This document shows, piece after piece, positions 15,939 to 24,589 of a stretch of DNA of 64,000 nucleotides. A program made the position numbers and the translations under genes. The notes beneath the pieces are model-generated. The model had not been told where the DNA came from and did no database searches. It worked only from the letters and a program-made list of their open reading frames with translations. Location of the stretch: assembly GCA_045648445.1 (NCBI GenBank), contig JAZRNY010000009.1:1-64000 (forward strand), read 5' to 3'. The DNA is from SIG607 sp045648445 (GTDB taxonomy: Bacteria > Bacillota > Clostridia > Oscillospirales > Acutalibacteraceae). Position 1 is the first letter of the stretch, and the number at the start of each line of letters is the position of its first letter.

Positions 15939-16631
15939 GCAACGTTCAATATCCTCTTTAGTGGCTTGTCGTATATTCGCAAAAGGGAAAGGTACGTTTA
16001 GTTCTTCATATTTTTCAATACAAAGTTTTTTGAAAGGTAAAAGTTCAATTTTCTGAACACAAGGAAATTTATCTTTTAAAGCGTAAAGTTTTAATAATGA
16101 ACTTTCGTTATCGTTAATATCGGGAATAAGAACTTGCCTTATCCAAACAGGCTTATTTATACTGTTAAGATAACTTAAAAAACTTTCTGCCTTTAAAATT
16201 TCCATACCTACATATTTTAGGTAATCGGAATTATTAGTGTATTTGTAATCAAGTAGAACTAAATCGCACAAGTTCAAAACTTGTTTTACGGTATCATTAA
16301 AAATGCAACCGCTAGTATCAATAGCAACGTTAATGCCTTCGGTTTTTAACTTTTTTATAAAATTTAAAAGAAAATCGCTTTGCAACAGAGGTTCTCCGCC
16401 TGAAAAGGTGACACCTCCGTTTTTTCCAAAGTAGTTTTTACAGCGAATAATTTTATCAAAAAGCGCATCATAGGAAATTTCTTCTCCGCCTTTTAAATCC
16501 CAAGTTTCGGGATTGTGACAACAATGACACCTAAGCGGGCATCCTTGCATAAAAACTACTGCTCGAACACCCGGTCCGTCTACTGTTCCAAGACTTTGAA
16601 AAGAACTTATTCTGCAATAATCGTTGTTCAT
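15915..16631 (-). CDS. pflA: Pyruvate formate-lyase-activating enzyme
   Basis: A 238-residue radical SAM enzyme that uses a [4Fe-4S] cluster and S-adenosylmethionine to make the glycyl radical on PflB. The cluster motif CPLRCHCCHNPE is a CxxxCxxC site, preceded by SLGTVDGPGVRAVVF, and TFSGGEPLLQ marks the SAM-binding strand. ATG 16631 starts one base after the pflB stop (TAATATG), with only a weak GAAG upstream, so translation is probably coupled to pflB. A longer frame to 16721 runs into pflB and is rejected. It is needed with PflB for anaerobic pyruvate cleavage to acetyl-CoA and formate. Confidence 0.95.
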   Translation of the reverse strand: MNNDYCRISSFQSLGTVDGPGVRAVVFMQGCPLRCHCCHNPETWDLKGGEEISYDALFDKIIRCKNYFGKNGGVTFSGGEPLLQSDFLLNFIKKLKTEGINVAIDTSGCIFNDTVKQVLNLCDLVLLDYKYTNNSDYLKYVGMEILKAESFLSYLNSINKPVWIRQVLIPDINDNESSLLKLYALKDKFPCVQKIELLPFKKLCIEKYEELNVPFPFANIRQATKEDIERCKKIASSI

Positions 16632-16632
16632 A

Positions 16633-18861
16633 TTAAATCGCTTCGTGGAAAGTACGAGAGATAACTTCTCTTTGCTGTTCGCGAGAAAGTTTGCAGAAGT
16701 TAACAGCGTATCCCGAAACACGTATGGTAAGGTTTGGATAATCTTCGGGATTTTCGTAGGCTTTCATAAGAAGTTCGCGATTCATAACGTTTACGTTAAG
16801 ATGGTGAGCGCAATTTGAAAAATATCCACCCATTATAGCCACAAGATTATCGATTTGTTCCTGTTTTGTTTTTCCTAATGCATTAGGTACTATTGAAAAC
16901 GTATTAGAAATACCGTCTCTGGCGTCAAGATAGGAAAGTTTAGAGACTGAGTTAAGGGAAGCAATAGCGCCGTTTTCTTCGCGATTATGCATAGGATTAG
17001 CGCCGGGAGCAAAGGGTTCTCCTGCTTTTCTGCCGTCAGGTGTACTGCCTGTCTTTTTACCATACATAACGTTAGAAGTAATAGTAAGGGCGGAAAGTGT
17101 GTGAACTGCGTTTCTGTAGGTGGGAGTCTTTTTGAGTTCTTCGGAAACATCGTGTAATAGGTCGTGAGCAATCATATCAACTCTATCATCGTCATTACCG
17201 AATTTGGGGAAATTGCCCTCAGTGATAAAATCAACTATAAGTCCGTTTTCATCGCGAACGGGTTTAACGGTAGCGTATTTAATAGCAGAAAGAGAGTCGG
17301 CAGCAACAGAAAGTCCTGCAACACCAAAAGCCATAAGGCGTTCAACGTTTGTGTCGTGAAGTGCCATTTGACTCTTTTCGTAAGCGTACTTGTCGTGCAT
17401 ATAGTGAATGCAGTTCATAGTGTTAACGTAAAGGGCAGCAAGCCACTCAAGATATATGTGGAAACGCTCCATGACTTCATCAAAGTTAAGCACATCGCCC
17501 TTCATAGCACCCATTTGAGGACCTAGTTTTGTGCCGAATACGTTATCAGTACCGCCGTTTATAGCAAGAAGTAAAAGTTTTGCAAGGTTTGTTCTTGCAC
17601 CAAAGAACTGCATTTGTTTACCAACCATCATAGCAGAAACGCAACAAGCGATTGCATAATCGTCACCATAAGACGGACGCATTATATCGTCGTTTTCGTA
17701 TTGGATAGAGTCGGTATCAATAGAGATTTCGGCACAGTAAGCCTTAAATGCTTCAGGAAGTCTTTCGCTCCAAAGAACGGTAAGATTAGGTTCGGGAGCA
17801 GGACCTAAATTTCTAAGTGTATTAAGAATACGGAATGAAGTTTTTGTAACAAGTGTACGGTTATCTTCACCCATACCGCCGATACTTTCGGTAATCCACA
17901 TAGGATCGCCGCCAAAAAGTTCGTTATATTCAGGTGTACGAAGATGTCTTGCCATACGAAGTTTTATAACAAGGTCATCAATTATTTCTTGCACTTCGGA
18001 TTCTGTTAAAGTACCGTTGGCAAGGTCGCGTTCAATATAAATATCAAAGAAAGTGCTGGTACGTCCAAAAGACATAGCGGCGCCGTTTTGTTCTTTATTA
18101 GCGGCAAGATATCCAAAGTATGTCCACTGCACAGCCTCTTTGGTATTTTTAGCAGGAAGCGAAATGTCGTAGCCATACATTTTTGCCATTTCTTTTATAA
18201 GGTTTAAGAAATTAATCTGTTGCGCAACTTCTTCTATAAGATGGATATTATCAGCGCTCATAAGATTTTTGCCGAGTTCAGATTTATCTTTTTTCTTTTC
18301 TTCAATCAAAAAATCAATTCCGTAAAGGGCAATACGTCTGTAGTCTCCGATGATTCTGCCTCTGCCGTATGCATCGGGTAAACCTGTCAGCAATGCGCAG
18401 TGACGAGCAGCCTTCATTTCGTCGGTATAAACTCTGAATACGCCATCGTTATGGGTTGTTCTGAATTTGAATGCATTTTCAACTTTATCGGAAAGTTTAT
18501 ATCCGTAAGCCTCGCACGAGGTACGCGCCATACGAATTCCGCCAAAAGGATTAACACCACGTTTTAATGGTTCGTCAGTTTGGAAACCTACAATAATTTC
18601 ATTTTCTTTATCAAGATAACCGGGAGCATAAGAGCATAGGGAAGAAACGGTATCAACGTCAATGTCAAGAACACCACCGTTTTCCTGTTCTTTTTTTTGC
18701 AGTATTCTAAATTTATCCATTAAAGCGGTTGTACGTGCAGTAGGGCCGCAAAGGAAAGAACCGTCATCCTCGTAAGGACGATAGTTTAATTGAATAAAAT
18801 CGCGAACGTCAACGGACTGAGTCCATTTTCCTTCTTTAAATCCTAACCATGCATTATTCAT
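16633..18861 (-). CDS. pflB: Formate C-acetyltransferase (pyruvate formate-lyase)
   Basis: A 742-residue glycyl-radical enzyme converting pyruvate and CoA to acetyl-CoA and formate. The adjacent active-site cysteines are Cys406-Cys407 (AIACCVSAM), and the radical site is Gly717 in the C-terminal RVSGYAV. The N-terminus MNNAWLGFKEGKW matches other PflB proteins; ATG 18861 follows GGAGGG, and the longer open frame to 18981 is promoter and leader. Length fits the family (about 740-760). The protein is cytoplasmic and oxygen-sensitive, so it marks an anaerobic, mixed-acid lifestyle. Two promoter-like sequences and a perfect palindrome lie upstream. Confidence 0.97.
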   Translation of the reverse strand: MNNAWLGFKEGKWTQSVDVRDFIQLNYRPYEDDGSFLCGPTARTTALMDKFRILQKKEQENGGVLDIDVDTVSSLCSYAPGYLDKENEIIVGFQTDEPLKRGVNPFGGIRMARTSCEAYGYKLSDKVENAFKFRTTHNDGVFRVYTDEMKAARHCALLTGLPDAYGRGRIIGDYRRIALYGIDFLIEEKKKDKSELGKNLMSADNIHLIEEVAQQINFLNLIKEMAKMYGYDISLPAKNTKEAVQWTYFGYLAANKEQNGAAMSFGRTSTFFDIYIERDLANGTLTESEVQEIIDDLVIKLRMARHLRTPEYNELFGGDPMWITESIGGMGEDNRTLVTKTSFRILNTLRNLGPAPEPNLTVLWSERLPEAFKAYCAEISIDTDSIQYENDDIMRPSYGDDYAIACCVSAMMVGKQMQFFGARTNLAKLLLLAINGGTDNVFGTKLGPQMGAMKGDVLNFDEVMERFHIYLEWLAALYVNTMNCIHYMHDKYAYEKSQMALHDTNVERLMAFGVAGLSVAADSLSAIKYATVKPVRDENGLIVDFITEGNFPKFGNDDDRVDMIAHDLLHDVSEELKKTPTYRNAVHTLSALTITSNVMYGKKTGSTPDGRKAGEPFAPGANPMHNREENGAIASLNSVSKLSYLDARDGISNTFSIVPNALGKTKQEQIDNLVAIMGGYFSNCAHHLNVNVMNRELLMKAYENPEDYPNLTIRVSGYAVNFCKLSREQQREVISRTFHEAI

Positions 18862-18958
18862 ATAAATCCCTCCGATAAGAGATATTGTTAAAAATTCAAC
18901 AGAGTTTTGAGCATAAAAATAAGTAGTCAAGAAACTCTTAACTACCCAGACGGACGGC

Positions 18959-18989
18959 ATAATACCATTGACCGCGTGCACTGTGTCAA
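18959..18989 (-). promoter_or_regulatory. Proximal promoter candidate of pflB
   Basis: TTGACA and TATTAT on the reverse strand are spaced by 19 bases, longer than ideal, so it may need an activator. The 335-base gap between pflB and metY holds this site, a distal reverse promoter and the metY promoter; no gene is seen in it. Confidence 0.4.
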
Positions 18990-19023
18990 TTCACATACCC
19001 GTCAGCACTCGGTCTGTATTGGT

Positions 19024-19052
19024 ATAATACCACAACCTGTTGTGTATTGCAA
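19024..19052 (-). promoter_or_regulatory. Distal pflB promoter with palindromic operator
   Basis: TTGCAA and TATTAT on the reverse strand are spaced by 17 bases. The spacer contains a perfect inverted repeat, CACAAC-N2-GTTGTG, at 19031-19044, the classical place for a repressor site. The regulator is unknown. Confidence 0.55.
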
Positions 19053-19125
19053 CAAAAAAATATCAAAATATGCAATTTTTGTTGAAATATCACATATTTT
19101 CGTTTAAATAGTTGTTTTATTTTAC

Positions 19126-19153
19126 TTGACGGATTAAAATATCGGTGTATAAT
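19126..19153 (+). promoter_or_regulatory. Promoter of metY-metA
   Basis: TTGACG and TATAAT are spaced by 16 bases. The predicted leader is only about 37 bases, with no room for an S-box or T-box. Confidence 0.7.
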
Positions 19154-19196
19154 TATAATGATATATTTTATTATTTACTATTTGGAGGTAAATATA

Positions 19197-20480
19197 ATGA
19201 GTAATTATAATATAGATACAAAATGTGTACAGGGCGGTTATCGTCCCGGTAACGGTGAACCCAGACAGGTTCCGATTATCCAGAGTACAACTTTTAAATA
19301 TGAATCATCAAGTGAAATGGGTAAACTTTTCGACCTTGAAGCATCAGGATATTTTTATTCTCGTTTACAAAATCCTACTAACGATACAGTTGCCGCAAAG
19401 ATTTGTGAACTTGAAGGCGGAACAGCCGCTATGCTTACCTCTTCAGGACAGGCTGCAAGTTTTTATAGCGTTTTTAACATTGCTTCTTGCGGTGACCATG
19501 TAATTGCTTCTTCTGCTATTTACGGCGGAACATACAATTTGTTTGCAGTTACAATGAAAAGAATGGGTATTGAATTTACTTTTGTGTCGCCTGATATTAG
19601 CGAGGATGATTTGCAAAAAGAATTTAAAGAGAACACAAAAGCAGTTTTTGGTGAAACTATCGCTAATCCTGCATTAAAGGTTCTTGATATTGAAAAGTTT
19701 GCTCGAGTTGCTCATAAAAACGGGGTACCTCTAATTATAGATAATACCTTTGCAACTTCAGTTAACTGCCGTCCTTTTGAATGGGGCGCTGATATAGTTA
19801 CCCATTCTACAACTAAATATATGGATGGTCACGGAAGCGGTGTTGGCGGTTGTATTGTAGATTCCGGTAAATTCGACTGGACTAAATATCCTGAAAAGTT
19901 CCCCGGACTTTGCACACCCGACGATAGTTATCACGGCGTTACCTATACTGAACGTTTTGGTTTAGAGGGGGCTTATATTACAAAGGCAACTGCGCAACTT
20001 ATGAGAGACTTAGGTTCTATTCAATCCCCTCAAAACGCGTATCTTGTAAATTTAGGTATTGAAAGCCTTCACGTAAGAATGCAAAGACATTGTGAAAACG
20101 GTCTTGCAGTTGCTAAGTTCTTACAAAGCGATGATAGAATTTCTTGGGTTGTATATCCTGGACTTGAAGGTGCGCCTGATTATGATCTTGTAAAGAAATA
20201 TATGCCTAACGGTACTTGCGGTGTTGTAAGTTTTGGTGTAAAGGGTGGCAGACAAGCCGCCGAAAAATTCATGGCCGGTCTTAAAATTGCCGCTATTGAA
20301 ACGCACGTTGCCGATGCAAGAAGCTGTTGCTTGCATCCTGCTAGTGCTACACACCGTCAAATGAATGATGATGAACTTATTGCAGCAGGTGTTCTTCCTG
20401 ATTTAGTTCGTTTCTCATGCGGACTTGAAAGCAGCGAAGATTTAATAAATGATATTAAGAACGCTTTAGATAATATTTAA
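19197..20480 (+). CDS. metY: O-acetylhomoserine sulfhydrylase (aminocarboxypropyltransferase)
   Basis: A 427-residue PLP enzyme of the Cys/Met metabolism family that joins O-acetylhomoserine and sulfide to make homocysteine. The PLP-binding Lys lies in THSTTKYMDGHG, and the family segments YSRLQNPT, LTSSGQAA and IIDNTFAT are present. The N-terminus IDTKCVQGGYRPGNGEPR and the length fit MetY rather than the shorter MetB and MetC. ATG 19197 follows GGAGGTAA; a longer frame to 19158 is rejected. metA lies 18 bases downstream, so the pair makes and uses O-acetylhomoserine, and luxS and cysK further along connect to the same sulfur pool. Confidence 0.95.
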   Translation: MSNYNIDTKCVQGGYRPGNGEPRQVPIIQSTTFKYESSSEMGKLFDLEASGYFYSRLQNPTNDTVAAKICELEGGTAAMLTSSGQAASFYSVFNIASCGDHVIASSAIYGGTYNLFAVTMKRMGIEFTFVSPDISEDDLQKEFKENTKAVFGETIANPALKVLDIEKFARVAHKNGVPLIIDNTFATSVNCRPFEWGADIVTHSTTKYMDGHGSGVGGCIVDSGKFDWTKYPEKFPGLCTPDDSYHGVTYTERFGLEGAYITKATAQLMRDLGSIQSPQNAYLVNLGIESLHVRMQRHCENGLAVAKFLQSDDRISWVVYPGLEGAPDYDLVKKYMPNGTCGVVSFGVKGGRQAAEKFMAGLKIAAIETHVADARSCCLHPASATHRQMNDDELIAAGVLPDLVRFSCGLESSEDLINDIKNALDNI

Positions 20481-20498
20481 AAAGAGAGTTGACAAAAA

Positions 20499-21425
20499 AT
20501 GCCAATCAGAATACCCAATGACCTACCCGCAGTAAAGACTTTGCTTAATGAAAATATTTTCGTAATGTCTGAACAGCGTGCAGTTACTCAGGATATTCGT
20601 CCTTTAAAAATTTTATTGCTTAATTTAATGCCCAATAAAATTGCTACCGAAACTCAGTTATCTCGTTTACTTGGTAATACTCCGTTACAGGTAGAACTTG
20701 AACTTATTCATACCAGCACCTATCATTCAAAAAACACTTCAAGCGAACATCTTCTCGCTTTTTACAAAACCTTTGAGGATGTTAAGGATAAAACGTTTGA
20801 CGGAATGATTATTACAGGCGCTCCCGTTGAAAAAATGGAGTTTGAAGAGGTTGAGTATTGGGATGAACTTTGTGAAATAATGGAGTGGACAAAAACTCAC
20901 GTTCATTCTACGTTCCATATTTGTTGGGGAGCACAGGCTGGACTTTATTATCATTACGGCATAAAAAAATATCCGCTTGACAGTAAATTGTTTGGTGTGT
21001 TTAAACATACTGCCGATTATAAAAATTCTATGTTATTAAGAGGTTTCGACGATACTTTTTTTGTGCCTCATTCCCGTCATACAACAATTAAAAGGGAAGA
21101 TATAGAAAAGGTAAAGGAATTAAAAATAGTTTCTTCATCTGAAAAAGCAGGTATTTATGCAGTGCTTACCGAAAACGGTAAGCAGGTGTTTATAACAGGT
21201 CATTCTGAATATGATGCAAATACCTTAAATGACGAATATCTAAGAGATTTACAAAGAGGTGACCCAATAGAGGTGCCTGAAAATTATTATCCTGATGACA
21301 ATCCTAATAACAGTCCTAAGGTAAAGTGGCGTTCACACGCTCATTTACTTTATTCTAACTGGCTTAATTACTTTGTATATCAGACTACTCCTTATGATAT
21401 AAACGACATAAAAAAGTCTAAATAA
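20499..21425 (+). CDS. metA: Homoserine O-acetyltransferase (MetA family)
   Basis: A 308-residue MetA-type acyltransferase. The catalytic Cys142 sits in HICWGAQAGLYY, with the conserved GHSEYD and HSRHTT segments behind it. Residue 111 is Glu (TGAPVE), where the succinyl-specific E. coli enzyme has Gly; in the B. cereus enzyme Glu111 gives preference for acetyl-CoA. That fits the upstream MetY, which uses O-acetylhomoserine. The family is still called homoserine O-succinyltransferase in many databases, so an automatic label may give the wrong donor. The start follows AAGAGAG, 18 bases after metY. Confidence 0.94.
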   Translation: MPIRIPNDLPAVKTLLNENIFVMSEQRAVTQDIRPLKILLLNLMPNKIATETQLSRLLGNTPLQVELELIHTSTYHSKNTSSEHLLAFYKTFEDVKDKTFDGMIITGAPVEKMEFEEVEYWDELCEIMEWTKTHVHSTFHICWGAQAGLYYHYGIKKYPLDSKLFGVFKHTADYKNSMLLRGFDDTFFVPHSRHTTIKREDIEKVKELKIVSSSEKAGIYAVLTENGKQVFITGHSEYDANTLNDEYLRDLQRGDPIEVPENYYPDDNPNNSPKVKWRSHAHLLYSNWLNYFVYQTTPYDINDIKKSK

Positions 21426-21431
21426 CCTTAA

Positions 21432-21461
21432 TTAACCTGCGAGATTTTGCTCGCAGGTTAA
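21432..21461 (+). terminator. Strong hairpin after metA
   Basis: TTAACCTGCGAG pairs perfectly with CTCGCAGGTTAA over 12 bases. The following sequence is mainly A with a TTTT, so the T-tract is poor, but position makes it the likely end of metY-metA. Confidence 0.6.
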
Positions 21462-21499
21462 AAAATTTTAAAAAATATTAAATTTTTAATAAAAATGTC

Positions 21500-21528
21500 T
21501 TGACTTCAACACGCTAAAGTGATAGACT
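21500..21528 (+). promoter_or_regulatory. Promoter of the his operon
   Basis: TTGACT and TAGACT are spaced by 17 bases, giving a leader of about 30 bases before the hisZ ATG. There is no room for a histidine T-box or a His-rich leader peptide. Confidence 0.65.
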
Positions 21529-21566
21529 GATGAAGTGAAATTTTCCCTAGGAGGCATATACTTATA

Positions 21567-22688
21567 ATGATTATTGATAATGCATTACTTAAGTATGATG
21601 AAGAATCTGTTTTTAAACTTCGTTCATTGTATAAAGATTTTGGTTACAGCAGATATAAAATGAGCAAATTCGAAGAATATGATTTGTATGTTAAAAATAA
21701 AGATTTTCTTATTTCCGACAGTGTTATCACTTTTACCGATACTCGCGGTAAACTTCTTGCTCTTAAACCCGATGTAACCCTTTCTATAATCAACAATTGT
21801 AAAGATGTTGAAGGTCAGGTACAAAAAGTATATTATGATGAAAAAGTATACAGAGTATCGGGAAGTTCACATAATTATAAAGAAATTATGCAAACCGGTC
21901 TTGAGTGCATAGGGGATATAGGACTTTATGATATTTGCGAAGTTTTGTTACTTGCGATTAAAAGTCTTCAAATAATTGACGAAGATTACGTTCTTTCGGT
22001 TTCTCATATCGGTCTTCTAAAAAATATCCTTGATGATTTTAATATTGAAGATGACAAAAAAGAAACGGTTATTAATCTTATTTGCGCCAAAAACTCCGAC
22101 GAACTATATGAATTCTGCGTAAATGCCGGATTCGACAAAAAAGTTTTTGATGCACTTAATATCTTTACATACTCATTTTCTTCTTTTTCCGAAACAATTA
22201 ATGCATTTAATAATCTTGATAAGAGTAGTGAAACTCAAAAAACCTTTGATGAATTTATAAGAATATTAAACGTAATAAAAAGCAGAGGTTTTGAGGATAA
22301 AACCGTTATTGATTTTTCTTCTGTTGCAGGAATGAGATATTATAGCGGTATCGTTTTCAAGGGTTATATAAATGGTATTCCCGAAAGCGTATGTTCGGGC
22401 GGTCAATACGATAAACTTATGAGAAAAATGGGCAGAACAAGTTCTGCTATCGGATTTGCCGTTTATCTTGACGCACTGGAACGCTTTAAAGAAAACGAAA
22501 ATGAATTTGACGTAGACGTTGTTCTTTTGGAAAACGATTCTATTGATGCTGTTTTTGATGCAGTCAATCAACTTTCAAGCGATGGTCAAACCGTACGCGT
22601 ATGCAAGAATATTCCCGAAAATATTCGTTATAAAAGAATTGTTAAACTTTCCGGAAAGGATTTGGTGACTGTTTGTGAAAATGATTAA
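21567..22688 (+). CDS. hisZ: ATP phosphoribosyltransferase regulatory subunit
   Basis: A 373-residue paralogue of histidyl-tRNA synthetase that has no tRNA-charging role but is required with short-form HisG for the first step of histidine synthesis and its feedback control. The class II synthetase core is visible: LKPDVTLSI, then KVYYDEKVYRVSG and the motif-2-like MQTGLECIG, and later YYSGIVFKGY. It is the first gene of a nine-gene his operon and overlaps hisG by 8 bases. ATG 21567 follows AGGAGG. Length is typical of HisZ and shorter than HisS, which also carries an anticodon-binding domain. Confidence 0.92.
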   Translation: MIIDNALLKYDEESVFKLRSLYKDFGYSRYKMSKFEEYDLYVKNKDFLISDSVITFTDTRGKLLALKPDVTLSIINNCKDVEGQVQKVYYDEKVYRVSGSSHNYKEIMQTGLECIGDIGLYDICEVLLLAIKSLQIIDEDYVLSVSHIGLLKNILDDFNIEDDKKETVINLICAKNSDELYEFCVNAGFDKKVFDALNIFTYSFSSFSETINAFNNLDKSSETQKTFDEFIRILNVIKSRGFEDKTVIDFSSVAGMRYYSGIVFKGYINGIPESVCSGGQYDKLMRKMGRTSSAIGFAVYLDALERFKENENEFDVDVVLLENDSIDAVFDAVNQLSSDGQTVRVCKNIPENIRYKRIVKLSGKDLVTVCEND

Positions 22689-23304
22689 CGTTGCACTTCC
22701 TAAAGGAAGACTTGGCGAAAAAGTATACGATATGTTTGAAAAGGCAGGTTTTCCTTGCTCTTCAATAAAAGAAAATAACAGAAAACTTATTTTTGAAAAT
22801 AAAGAAGCAGGAGTTAGATACTTTTGGGTAAAACCTTCCGACGTTGCTATTTACGTCGAAAGAGGTGCCGCAGACATAGGTGTTGCAGGTAAAGATATTC
22901 TTCTTGAATATAATCCTGATGTGTTTGAACTGCTTGACCTTAAAATAGGTAAATGCAGAATGGCGGTGGCTGCTAAAAAAGATTTTAGAGACAACACTGA
23001 CAGAACTTTAAGGGTTGCTACTAAATTTTCTAATATTGCAGCTAAATATTACGCAGAAAAATGCCGTGATATTGATATAATACACCTTAATGGTTCTATT
23101 GAAATAGCGCCAATTCTTGGCCTTTCGGACGTTATTGTTGATATTGTGGAAACAGGTAAAACTCTTATTGAAAATGATTTAATACCTTTTGAAACTATAA
23201 TTCCCATAAGCGCAAGACTTATTTCTAATAAGTCTTCATACCAGTTTAAAAAAGAAACTATAGAGGCTATAAGACAGGGCCTCAGCCAACAGGTGAGTGA
23301 ATAA
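22681..23304 (+). CDS. hisG: ATP phosphoribosyltransferase, short catalytic form
   Basis: A 207-residue HisG of the short type, which lacks the C-terminal regulatory domain and needs HisZ; hisZ lies directly upstream. It condenses ATP and PRPP. The N-terminus VALPKGRLGEK and the PRPP-binding loop DIVETGKTL are diagnostic. Two starts are possible: GTG 22675 or ATG 22681. The ATG overlaps the hisZ stop (ATGATTAA) and is preferred. No strong ribosome site is present, so translation is probably coupled to hisZ. Confidence 0.95.
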   Translation: MINVALPKGRLGEKVYDMFEKAGFPCSSIKENNRKLIFENKEAGVRYFWVKPSDVAIYVERGAADIGVAGKDILLEYNPDVFELLDLKIGKCRMAVAAKKDFRDNTDRTLRVATKFSNIAAKYYAEKCRDIDIIHLNGSIEIAPILGLSDVIVDIVETGKTLIENDLIPFETIIPISARLISNKSSYQFKKETIEAIRQGLSQQVSE

Positions 23305-23305
23305 A

Positions 23306-24589
23306 ATGATAAAGATTTTAAAATACGGTGAAGTTTCTTATGACGAAATTTTTAACAGAGGCACTGCCGCTACCGACGTGTCTGCAATAGTTAGTGAAAT
23401 TATTGCGGATGTTAAGGAAAACGGTGATGCTGCGTTATTTAAGTATTGCGAAAAATTTGATAAAGCAAAACTTAGTTTTATTGAAGTTACCGAAGAAGAA
23501 AAACAGGAAGCGTTATCTTTGGTTGATTCGCGTTTTATAGAAATTCTAAAAAAGGCGGCTGAAAATATTCGTGCTTTCCATTCCCGTCAGGTTCGCAATA
23601 GTTTTATAATTAATGATACTCCGGGAGTTGTAATAGGACAAAAGGTTATTCCTGTTGACAGGGCAGGTCTTTACGTACCTGGCGGTACCGCTGCCTATCC
23701 ATCTACCGTTCTTATGGATAGTATCCCTGCAAAAATAGCGGGAGTTAAGGAAGTTTGTATTACTACACCTCCTATGGCAAACGGAAAAGTAAATCCTGTA
23801 ATTTTAGCGGCTGCTGTTGTTGCCGGAGTTGATAGAATATTCAAGGTTGGCGGCGCTCAGGCGATTGCTGCCTTAACCTACGGTACACAGTCAATTCCTA
23901 AGGTTGATAAAATTGTCGGACCTGGTAATGCATTTGTTGCTGAAGCCAAAAAACAGGTTTATGGACTTGTTTCTATTGATATGATAGCAGGACCCAGTGA
24001 GATTTTGGTGGTTGCTGATAATACTTGTAATCCTGCTCACGTTGCCGCCGATTTGCTTTCTCAAGCAGAACATGACAAAATGGCAAGTGCCGTACTTGTT
24101 ACCGATAGCGAAGAATTTGCAATAAAGGTAAGCGAAGAACTCGAAAAACAAATTCCTCTTTTACCCAGAAGTGAAATTGCAAGAACTTCTATTGATGCTA
24201 ACGGAAAAATTATAGTTGCTAAAGATCTTACGGTTGCTATTGAAATTGCTAATGAAATCGCGCCTGAACATCTTGAACTTTGCGTTGATAATCCTTTTGA
24301 TTATCTTGATTCTATACGTCATGCAGGAAGTATATTTATGGGCAAATACTGCCCCGAAGCATTGGGAGATTATTTTGCAGGTCCCAATCATACGCTTCCT
24401 ACAAGCGGTACTGCTAAATTTTCAAGTCCGCTTTCTGTTGATGATTTTGTTAAAAAAACACAGTACACATACTATACAAAAGATGCGCTTAGTAAAGTTG
24501 CAGATGACGTTGCCTATTTTGCACATTTAGAAGGTCTTGACGCTCACGCAAAAAGCGCAGTAATTCGTACGGAGAATAATAATGAGTAA
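23306..24589 (+). CDS. hisD: Histidinol dehydrogenase
   Basis: A 427-residue zinc enzyme catalysing the last two oxidations, from histidinol to histidine. Conserved segments include VGPGNAFVAEAK, IDMIAGPSEIL, QAEHD with the Gln and His zinc ligands, APEHLEL with the catalytic Glu-His pair, and GDYFAGPNHTLPT. ATG 23306 has AGGTGAG 8 bases upstream, whereas GTG 23297 would begin inside that site. It begins one base after the hisG stop and overlaps hisC by 8 bases. Confidence 0.97.
   Translation: MIKILKYGEVSYDEIFNRGTAATDVSAIVSEIIADVKENGDAALFKYCEKFDKAKLSFIEVTEEEKQEALSLVDSRFIEILKKAAENIRAFHSRQVRNSFIINDTPGVVIGQKVIPVDRAGLYVPGGTAAYPSTVLMDSIPAKIAGVKEVCITTPPMANGKVNPVILAAAVVAGVDRIFKVGGAQAIAALTYGTQSIPKVDKIVGPGNAFVAEAKKQVYGLVSIDMIAGPSEILVVADNTCNPAHVAADLLSQAEHDKMASAVLVTDSEEFAIKVSEELEKQIPLLPRSEIARTSIDANGKIIVAKDLTVAIEIANEIAPEHLELCVDNPFDYLDSIRHAGSIFMGKYCPEALGDYFAGPNHTLPTSGTAKFSSPLSVDDFVKKTQYTYYTKDALSKVADDVAYFAHLEGLDAHAKSAVIRTENNNE

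Noticed and set aside
19024..19060. Canonical Rex operator in front of pflB
   Set aside because: The expected TTGTGA-N6-TCACAA is not there; the palindrome has the half-sites in the opposite order (CACAAC...GTTGTG).
19154..19196. SAM riboswitch or T-box upstream of metY
   Set aside because: The promoter at 19126-19153 leaves a leader of only about 37 bases, and no S-box core or terminator stem is present.
21529..21566. Histidine attenuator or T-box before hisZ
   Set aside because: The leader is about 30 bases, with no run of His codons and no hairpin.
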